In this document: piece after piece, positions 55,608 to 64,000 of the stretch
Position numbering within the stretch: position 1 is the first letter of the stretch
Layout: each line of letters starts with the position of its first letter
Assembly: GCF_012273895.1 (NCBI RefSeq)
Contig: NC_052106.1
Span: 5,084,001 to 5,148,000, forward strand
Reading direction: 5' to 3'
Length of the DNA: 64,000 bases
DNA from: Zerene cesonia
Taxonomy: Eukaryota; Arthropoda; Insecta; Lepidoptera; Pieridae
Notes under the pieces: generated by a model
Databases searched by the model: none
What the model saw: only the letters and a program-made list of their open reading frames with translations
Told to the model about the DNA's origin: nothing
Translations under genes and position numbers: made by a program

Positions 55608-55712
55608 CTAGACGCTTGTCCCGGCTCCGCCCGGATATCAAATTCCTGATTTATCCCAACGGAGCATTTAATCGGGATAAAAAGTATCCTATCATCCAAG
55701 ATAGCTTCAACG
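55608..55712 (-). mobile_element. Helitron 3' end, truncated
   Basis: The minus strand ends ccgggcggagccgggacaag then cgtCTAG followed by T, with atcccgattaaatgctccgt upstream. Same family as 9905-10112, but the 5' half is missing. Confidence 0.75.
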
Positions 55713-57179
55713 TAATTGAGCTTTCAGGTCTTGTTTAAAAAAATCTAGACTAAGTTTTATTAAAGCGAACTCTCGTATTAGTCCCTTCAATACTTATTTA
55801 TGGTATCCAAACGTCCTGAGATCTATGATTCTGACGTCTCAATAATATATAAATAATAATACGTAGGTTACATTTGCCTGAAGGCTTCACGAGCTTATTC
55901 TCTATTCTCTAAGTAACGTCAAATAAATTTCAACGTCCCAGGTAATTGAAACGTCTACCAAAGCAATGTCTATATCTGCTTAAATATTACTGTAGTTAAC
56001 ATGATGTTAGAAACTAACTAAATTATTAGATTTAACTAAAGCTCATTATTTGAAGAAGTTTCAACTTATTACGACAAAATTTAAAGTTCTAATAATTATT
56101 ATTAATTAATAATGCGATAAATTGCGGGTTAATCGATTTTCTCATATTGCAATTATATTTTATAGTCTTTCTAGCAACGTTCGGGCTCTAGAACTAGTTA
56201 ACATAGCCATAAACGGTTCATTGAATTACTCATTAAAACAAAGTATATGACCATAAATAAAAAAAATAATGCCATTTATTCATCCCGTCCATTAATTAAG
56301 TTATATTTCATTAAAACGATGATAAAATGTCACGTTCCCAACGTAATAGATATACCTCATAAACATAGTTTTCTTGGTATTATATCTGATTAATAACTTC
56401 ATATTAACATGCATTGTCTAGTGTAAATTATATAAAAATCATATAAAATTGTATTTCATTAAACACTGAGCTAAGTCACGGTTTCAATAATAAATGAAAA
56501 CTAAACGGTCATTCAATGTAGCTTTTCTATAGCAGTCTTCAATTTTTAAACTTTATTATAATAGTTAATGTGTCGCTTAAATTAAAGTACAATTCTGTTA
56601 CATATGGAGTAAATTAGCGGTAATACCCTGTCTAGCTGTTTAATTATCTACGCCTAACATAAATATTAAAGATCTATAGCCATTCATAAAGGATTATAAA
56701 GCGATCATAAAAATAAGGAAATAACAATTAATGGGAACGATTTCTTGTATTCTGTTTTCTTATGCGGCATTCTTTAGAAAATATTTGTTTAATATATTAT
56801 GTTTAGAGATCGTACCATATATTATATGGAACGCATTGAATCTAAATTTTATATTATGCTGCGTAACAGTAAGAGAATAAAATCGTTATTTCTAATCCGG
56901 TATCAATCTATTATTTTCTTTACACCGTAAAATATTTTATTATTGTTATAGTTTACGAAAACCCAATATTTCTTCACGATTACATAGATTTAACATTTAG
57001 TTTGAAAGAGTATCAATAGTTTTCTATAATATTGCAGCAAACCAATAAAAGCAAAAGCGTTGAACAGCTTTACGTAATTACGCAGCCCTACGCAGTGGAA
57101 ACGTGACTGTCGTACTTAGCGATATTTACAAATTCGACGGAATAAAGAGAAAGACATCACGGAAACTAGAATTGGAGCA
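55713..57179. other. AT-rich intergenic sequence, nothing recognised
   Basis: No gene or element supported. Confidence 0.5.
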
Positions 57180-57345
57180 AAAATGGTACAATTTGAGCGC
57201 AATGACAAAGATCGAAACGACTGTACACGAGTTCGCGTGCCGGGGTTGCGACACGGCCGCGCCCAGCTAGTGCGTGCTGCTCGGTTATCGATTATCGATT
57301 ATCACACTTCCGCGTTTATCGATGTTTCAGATTGGACGCATTATA
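57180..57345. promoter_or_regulatory. GC-rich island with repeated ATCGAT motifs
   Basis: A CpG-containing stretch (gttcgcgtgccggggttgcg, acacggccgcgcccagctag) is followed by ttatcgattatcgattatca and another tttatcgatg. TATCGAT resembles the insect DRE/BEAF promoter motif TATCGATA. A TATA-like ttataagtttataaa follows at about 57341. No exon is recognised on either side, so direction is undecided. Confidence 0.35.
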
Positions 57346-59644
57346 AGTTTATAAATCTTTGAAGGTTTACGTCATTGCTCTGCGAATTGCACAAATCGAA
57401 ATCGAATGCAAAAATTGTTCAATGAAACGTTCATGCAATATATAACATATTGGTTATAAATTACCAGCTACCGCACATAGCTACATAACAGCCTCTTTCT
57501 TTTTTGGTGGATCGGTTAAAAAACAAGCTAAGTACAAGCAATATAAACAAACCTAGTTAATAACACTTGATGACTTGAATAAAATACGTACAATTTTTTT
57601 CGGCATAATTATTAGAACATTTGAAGACATGCTGATCCCTTCTTATAAAATTGGTCTACTTACTACTACTTCTTAAATGAAAAACTATGTTCCAATTTAA
57701 TTTTATAGTGTAACAATCATGTATTCATCAAACAGGCTTACAAGCTATAACCACCCTAAAAAAAAACAATATATATATTATCTGTGGTAAATAACCAAAA
57801 CGAAGAACATCACTAAACCCAGCGATAGTACAATAAGATGTTAGTGTATACTAAAAGCACGCGCCACGCAAGCCCTGTACGCTCGCACAATAAACATACG
57901 ATTCCGTTTAATTGCATTGTTACGATTTTTATAGACCGAGTGATTGTACAAAATATTATAAGCATTCCATCGGAATCCAGGATTTGCCGGTATGAATTTT
58001 AATACATGGTCAAGCGGCGCTCATATTACATTAACTCTTAATATCCCTGACGTATTTACGCGTTACATATTAATGTAAATTTCATTTGAATTGGTAAATA
58101 ACTTGGAATTTTCTAATGACTTCATGAATTAAAATTTTATAAAAAATTGAGAGTTGTGAAAATTCAAAATAATTAATAAAAATGAGAATATCTGAAAATT
58201 TATAAAACAGTTATGCTATATAAATTAGATTTCAACGTCTGTATCAAACTGTTATTGTATAAATAACATTAAAATGGATTTAAAATACGCGTAATTAACA
58301 TAAATTTTAAATAAGTAGAAAAAAATCATATCAAATTTTCTATAAAAAGCGTAATCGAAACAAAACAAATAACCGTTGAACACAAAACGATAAAACTGGT
58401 TTCCATTGTAAGCTCGGTGAACAATAATTTATTCAATTAAGACACTGGGAACAACCCGTAATAACTGATCAATTTAACACTATGGGTATTGTCTCCGTTT
58501 CCTATAAAACGTATTTACCAAGTGCAATTAAGGAGGTGCGTAGATATGAAGAAACTGTGACTCACTGCATAATTTCCACGTGCTAAAGGAATCTTGGGTT
58601 TTAGTCACCTTTGGCATTAATAAAACTTTCGTATATCCCCAGATCATTCTATGTATGCTTATTAATATAAATTGGAATTTCTCCTTTCATACAAATATGT
58701 GTTGTTCTTTTCTTTGAATTTATTAAAATTTATGTTTTTTTTTCTCAAGTATGACGTATGTACTGTCAGATAATTATAAATATTTTGATAGTACTATATT
58801 TTATATGGGTTTGTGGAATGGAAAATTGGTTTTAAATCCTTAATAAATCATTAAAGCAATTAACCATTAATTAATATGACGTTGATGACATAAAATTTAT
58901 TTACACCCGATTCCCACAGCGAACGTGTTAGCAAAAAATATTATTGATGGCCACAGAGCACACTGAAAAGATTGGATTCCACGTTGTTTTGTCACATCGC
59001 AGTTGTGTATTAAAATACTTCGAGTTCCTGCTCTCATTATTACAATTGAAAAACTTTCGTAAGCGAAAAGTTAATGAAGTTCTTAACGACGATGGACAGA
59101 CAGGGGAGAGATTTATTGCCCCAGTAATGACGGGTGCTTACATAAAAAATACACAAAAATATCCGCTCAGATTGTATTTAATTGTCCAAACTGGACGGTA
59201 CGGGTACGTGCGTTATAAGAAATATTGAAGTGCAGCTCATATAGCTGAGAAATATTTCTCGTGAGCTTTCATTTGAACCGTATTCTGTCTTCAAATTGGT
59301 GCAAAGTACTCGGCAAATTCCGTCATTATTAACAATGCTTTTGTTTTCAAGTCAGTTTGAATGAAGATTCGTTACTTGATAATACTTAATTAAAATACAG
59401 AGTATGTACTCGATGAAAAATAATTTGTGATATCTATACATAAAGCAAGGAAAAGAATACAAATATATAAGCAGGACTCCTAAGTCTAGTTTTATATCTA
59501 ACCTAGTTATGACGGTAAACAATTTGATTTGTTTGTTATCGTTAAAATAACATTACATATAACCATCTACATCAACATGTATCCATCACATATACATATA
59601 CTACAATATTTATGTAGCATTTTGTGTATTAAATTTCAGTGGGT
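57346..59644. other. Intergenic sequence, no gene recognised
   Basis: The 94-codon frame at 58944-59228 lies in a slightly GC-richer stretch; it has no recognised motif and no splice context. Confidence 0.4.
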
Positions 59645-59918
59645 CAGAGGTGGATTTAAAATGAGCAAGTCGGTGTTTCGAGCTAGGCGAGCGTGCAAGA
59701 TATAGATTTTTTTATTTATCTGTGCATGTGGATAAAATTACAACTGCTCAAAACGGAGATGGAAAACATCGCGAGGAAACCGGCATGTCCAAGCATCAAA
59801 AGTTCGACGGCATGTGGGAAATGTGCTAACCCGCACTTAGATAGTGTGGTGGATTATGGGCTGATCTCTCATGAGAGGCCTGTGTCCCAGCAGTGGGAGC
59901 ATGTATGTTGATGATAAT
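59645..59918 (+). mobile_element. tRNA-derived SINE, copy 4
   Basis: The 5' end retains a degraded B box (gtgtttcgagctagg) followed by cgagcgtgcaagatatag; then atctgtgcatgtggataaaa, acaactgctcaaaacgg, gaggaaaccggcatgtccaa, ctaacccgcac, ggattatgggctgatctctc, and the tail tgtcccagcagtgggagcat plus gatgataatg. It is the best-preserved copy here. The 72-codon frame within it is not a gene. Confidence 0.85.
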
Positions 59919-61724
59919 GTGTAATCAAAACAATTTTTTAAGTCCTAATGACATTCTACTAACACGGTATTATAAAAGTTAAAAGCCAGTAACTTGTTTC
60001 GACTATTTTCACAAAATTCATATTATTTCAAAACTAAACCATACGTATCGTGTAAGCATTTTACTTCCAATAGCATACAATAGAAAGCCCCTGAATAAAT
60101 AGAATTCAAAAGGCGCTTCGAAGACCGGCAGTCAGATTTTCATGCCCATCTCATAATATCAGATTCCTTAATAAGGCTTCTCTCTGTATGACATTTGCAA
60201 AGAGTCTAATAAGACACATTTCTCGGAGGGTGTACCCGATTGTGCCGAGCGGGATACCGTGGCACCTTGTATAGAAAACGCACAATAGCATGGTCGTGTA
60301 GTGTTAGTGTCTTTAGTGTTGGTTTATATGCCACGTTCAATTAAATTGACCGTTAGATTATTATATCTCGCTGAAACCTATTTTTGCACAGGCTCATAAT
60401 ACTACATTGATAGAGTTCAAATTCGAACGACATATATTAATAGGTTATGATCAATTTCGGAAATTTATAACAGACTCAAAGTTACAGCAAATATTTTACT
60501 TGAAAATTACTTTACAATGCTCCTAATAAAGTCAAATACAAGAGACCAAGAAATAAATTAAAAACACAAATACAAATTAGCTGTTAAATTCTAACTGGAT
60601 TCATGCCGATGCACTCTAGTTAGAACTAGACTAGTAGAACCATAAAAATTACTCCTCTCTCCACAACACTTTATTTCTTTAAAGTAAACAAGTCTAACAG
60701 CTGTTTTTGAATTTTCTTATATTATGAAAATGCTTAATATGAATATTTATTTTATAATATGATTACCTTGAACACTGTATGTATTTATATGTATAACCAT
60801 CTTACACGTGGATAAACCAAAGTTTAAGTTGATAAAGATATAATCGTATGTACTCGTAGCTACTAGGGTATTAAGAAGAAAACATCAATTCATATCAGTT
60901 GATTTTGATAACGTTAATGACTAATGATACCAAAGCTCCAGATGAGGCATTATGGTCTCGTAAGAAGAAACGATTGCCATAACATTACAAATATAACCAA
61001 AATAGGTCGCAAAAAGGGTTTTTTTTTCCATTAAAAATAGTAGCCAGCACTATGAGCAGAATAAGCTAGAATCGAATTTCGAACACACCATAAATGTTGT
61101 CAATCAATAAACTACACGATCAGACTTGCTCCAATTTCAACCAAAACATATCTCAGCGACCATATTAAAATTTATTCAATTAAGCTCTTACATTTAGTCC
61201 GCGGTTACCATGTAAGCTGTTCATTATATTCAGAGTGGGCAGTATTCATGTCATGATAGTGTCGCGCGATCCCAGGCCTTATTCAGGTTCGCACATGTCC
61301 GACCCGTGCCTTTACACTCACCGACATATTTCGTAATTTTCAAACATCGTATCGTATAAATCGCCTCTCATTGGTTATGGTCTATGATCTGTGGGGTCTC
61401 TTTGTTTAAATTAATAATAGAAATACATATTTTTATAATACAGTGGCATAGTTAGGTCAAGCAATTTTACGCTTGATAATCTTGAGTAAGTATAATTCTT
61501 TACTTATTGTCTTCTAAACAAAGGAACAACCGAAAAGGATATACAGTTATTGCAGCCTACACCACGTAAATAAACATGTATTGTCTCTAATCGTAGCAAC
61601 ACAAAATCCCCTTATCTATTGTTTTATAAGAAGCAGTAGTTAAAAATATGGAAAGCACAATCACGCTCCGAAATTCCAAGGCTATCAAATTACATTTGAT
61701 AGCGTGTACAGCTCATAAAGATGT
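59919..61724. other. Intergenic sequence, nothing firm recognised
   Basis: AT-rich. A short perfect inverted repeat occurs at 61681-61703 (gctatcaaat / atttgatagc, three-base loop). The stretch about 60110-60260 is more complex but unidentified. Confidence 0.45.
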
Positions 61725-61860
61725 CACAAAGGGGGGCTATAAATAAGAGTCGACCGTTCAGCTCATTGTAGAGCAGAAACAATAAGGCGTGTCACGGAGC
61801 TAGGCTCTATCGCCCACTTATTCGCTCTTGTTAGGCGTGTACTCCACAAAGCGTCGTGCA
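61725..61860 (+). promoter_or_regulatory. TATA-containing promoter-like region
   Basis: ggggggcTATAAATA (TATA box 61738-61745) is followed by cgttcagctcattg, with initiator-like TCAGC/TCATT at 61758-61766 and then a less AT-rich stretch (cggagctaggctctatcgcc). The arrangement is that of an insect core promoter. No exon was recognised downstream within the window. Confidence 0.35.
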
Positions 61861-62198
61861 AATTATAAGGTTAATAATAAAGTAATTATTAAGTTCATAT
61901 TTAATTTTCGGATACAAAGATCGAACTATCATTTTATCAATTAAAATAATGGACATTTCATCAGTATAAGACTTAATTAGTAAAGGAGCTTTATTTAAAG
62001 TATATTTATGACTCTTAATTCACTATTAAATTTGTTAAGTATTAAATCAGATAATAATTTCAAATAAGAAATGGAATACATAGGTCATCGCAAATTTTCA
62101 CATATTCTTTCCAAACAGTTTCTGATAAGAAATTATAAAAAAAAATAAATATATATAATAAAGTTTTAATATGTTTACTCTCTACCTTTCTCTCAAAA

Positions 62199-62411
62199 TC
62201 CTATGTACAACATAGTATTTTCTTGTGTTTGATTTCACGCGAGTACTATACATTAAGAAATTAAAAATTTTTGACGGATTTTAAACGCGATTTATTCATT
62301 ATATTATTAACCCGACGTTTCGAACACTTTACAGCGAGCGTGGTCACGATGATGACATCCCCGTGACCACGCTCGTTAAAAAGTTTTTAATTTTCTAAGT
62401 CCTATGTACAA
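62199..62411. mobile_element. Fold-back/MITE-like element, copy 1
   Basis: Inverted ends agaaattaaaaattttt (from about 62256) and aaaaagtttttaattttct (to about 62396) enclose gcgatttattcattatatta, acccgacgtttcgaacactt and a perfect 14-bp inverted repeat CGAGCGTGGTCACG (62335-62348 with 62362-62375). The direct repeat TCCTATGTACAA (62199-62210 and 62400-62411) brackets the element. I recognise the gacgtttcgaacactttaca core as a common lepidopteran repeat. Confidence 0.7.
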
Positions 62412-63421
62412 TATCAAAAGCTCGAGTTTATCATTTTAGCAGTGCTCGCAGTGGAATATTTGCCTAGCGGGTACAGACTCGGCTGCGAGCGAATGGCCGC
62501 TCTATAATAAGTGTAATTGCCTTATCTGTGTCCTTGTTGAGTCCTTGCTTTCACTGATAACGAACCGCTCGCTTGCTATCTCTTATATAATATTTAATCT
62601 GTGGACTTAACTCTAGGTTTTAATTCATATCATTCACATTCAACATTAAAGTTTATTTCAGAAACGAAGTTTCCGTTAACATCAATTTTTTTTTTATGAA
62701 TTTGACTATTTCCAGTTTGTAATATTTCTTATTTTTTTTTTTACAATATCTTAATTTATTTTGTCATATCATTTGTAAAGTTCATATAATTAACATACAT
62801 TTATATTTTCTTATTATGAAAAACTGACGACTCCTTGTGTGGAATAAATGGTATAACCTGGGTATTTTATTTCCGTAAATGAGATTATTAATAATATAGT
62901 TTTGGCGACCGTCGTGTCTGATTTGTGTAGAATGAACGTATTGTCTCTCAATACGTTTATTTATTTATTTATATCTTGTACCAACGCAAAACTAACAATT
63001 TTCTATATATAATCGAAGTAAAAGTGTTTCGCAACTCTAACACCAAACGAAGAAAGCGAGTTTTTATTGTAAAAACCAAAGAATCCAACGATTACACTAA
63101 CGTCAGTGGAAATATGCGATCGACATGTTCGATCCTAAGTGAATTCCAGATAGCGTGTGCAAAAAAATGTCCGTTACTATTAAAGCGAGACCACAGAATG
63201 TCATCGGGTGGGTTTCTTAAATCGGCGTCGGAAGCACATCCCGTATTGCATCTCAATTTACGCGCCTTTTTTTTTACTAGTATCACCCTTTTTCTCTTTT
63301 TGCAATAAGGATAATATCCATATTAGGTAAGTATCACATGTCTCGCTTGTTGCAAAAATGGATGCGAATGATGATGAATGCAATGAAAACGGAATGACAA
63401 GATATCAATTTTCTCAAAGAG
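62412..63421. other. Intergenic sequence, no gene recognised
   Basis: The island 62440-62600 is complex (cagactcggctgcgagcgaa). A 110-codon frame at 62976-63308 is charged at its start but has no recognised motif and ends in phenylalanine/leucine-rich residues from a T-tract. Confidence 0.35.
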
Positions 63422-63604
63422 ATGGTAGTTTGGACGTTGCGTGTAGGTATCCGGACAATGCGATTCGATTCAACATTCTCCTTTAGAATCGCAAGGAACT
63501 GGAACATGCTACCTGATCTTTGTTCAAGAGCTTCTCTTGAAGTGTATGTGAAGGCTTCACCTTCTAGGGAAGCGAGGTCCATTCTAGGCAATGTATTCGC
63601 TTAG
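63422..63604 (+). pseudogene. Possible remnant of a non-LTR retrotransposon reverse-transcriptase C-terminus
   Basis: The frame contains IRTMRFDSTFSFRIARNWNM followed by LPDLCSRASLEVYVKA. The pattern R-T-x-R-F ... S-F-x-x-R-x-A-R-x-W-N-x-L-P is typical of the region after the reverse-transcriptase domain in insect non-LTR elements. Only about 60 codons remain, with no upstream RT domain in the window. Chance or another gene family cannot be excluded. Confidence 0.35.
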
Positions 63605-63639
63605 CAGCAGGCGGGATAGTGGTCAAGCACTTCTCTTTT

Positions 63640-63815
63640 CAACAGACACTAAAAAGGGGAGGTTATCAAATCGACCTCATTTTTATTTTCTCATAACTTT
63701 TACTGGGTCAACCGATTTTTTAACGTTTTTTTATTAATTTGAAAGTTGGTAACTAAATTTAAATTTGGACTAGTTCGAAAAGCGAATTCGGTTTTTTGTT
63801 AAAAATAATTATGCT
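63640..63815 (+). repeat. Lepidopteran interspersed repeat (ggaggttatcaa type)
   Basis: Contains aaaaaggggaggttatcaaa, tcgacctcatttttattttc, tcataacttttactgggtca, accgatttttt, then gactagttcgaaaagcgaat. I recognise this ordered set from a very common lepidopteran repeat. Class unresolved. Confidence 0.6.
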
Positions 63816-63869
63816 CTTAAAAACATATGTTTTAAAACTTGTAAAACACATACACATATAGAAATTAAA

Positions 63870-64000
63870 AACTTTTTAACGGATTTTAAACGCGATTTAT
63901 TCATTATATTATTAACCCGACGTTTCGAACACTTTACAGCGATCGTGGTCAGTTTTTAATTTCTAAATGTATACTACTCGCGTAAAATCAAACACAAGAA
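63870..64000 (+). mobile_element. Fold-back/MITE-like element, copy 2 (reaches the window end)
   Basis: Same core as copy 1 (aaacgcgatttattcattat, acccgacgtttcgaacactt, then gatcgtggtcag) but without the inner 14-bp inverted repeat. After the inverted end agtttttaatttct, bases 63961-64000 are the near-exact reverse complement of 62220-62259, which sits at the opposite end of copy 1. The family therefore has longer terminal inverted repeats than either copy alone shows. Confidence 0.65.

Noticed and set aside
59693..59911. 72-codon + strand frame
   Set aside because: Lies wholly within a SINE copy.

Overview
The window is nuclear DNA from a eukaryote, most likely a moth or butterfly (Lepidoptera). 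The sequence is AT-rich and gene-poor, has no bacterial-style operons, and is littered with repeats I recognise from lepidopteran genomes: Helitron-like elements that start TC, carry the AAATGCGAAAGTTTGT head and end in a small hairpin followed by CTAG|T; tRNA-derived SINEs with the cagcagtgggacatgtatgggctgatgatga type tail; and several other common moth/butterfly repeats. Family names rest on remembered sequence patterns, not on a search.

Only one gene is well supported. On the + strand, 5902-11245 holds about eleven short exons. The first encodes a signal peptide, and every boundary falls in phase 1 at good splice sites. The full-length reading is about 247 residues, a small secreted protein I do not recognise. 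Two extra exons (7637-7821 and 9084-9151) end in stop codons and look like alternative last exons giving about 119- and 153-residue forms. The early exon pair and the last exon pair encode similar sequence, so the gene seems to have grown by duplication of a two-exon module. Its introns carry four of the repeats.

Layout: 1-5900, AT-rich intergenic DNA with one strong hairpin. 5902-11245, the gene. 11460-16632, Helitron and SINE copies. 16633-29003, mostly unannotated DNA with scattered repeats, GC-richer islands and a remarkable pair of perfect palindromes at 20339-20422. 29004-30727, a 1000-N gap plus a GC-rich, CCAG-repeat-bearing segment, bracketed by a 15-bp direct repeat that suggests a mobile-element insertion. 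30728-46975, intergenic DNA with Helitrons, repeats and possible conserved regulatory islands. 46979-48002, a tRNA-like sequence running into a second 1000-N gap. 48204-48328, a cluster of nested inverted repeats. 48330-64000, further intergenic DNA with SINE and Helitron fragments, two promoter-like spots (57180-57345 and 61725-61860), a possible LINE remnant and two fold-back elements near the right end.

The rest of the open frames are short and mostly look like chance. The islands of higher GC and complex sequence in the gene-poor stretches could be enhancers of a large neighbouring gene, but that is inference from composition only.
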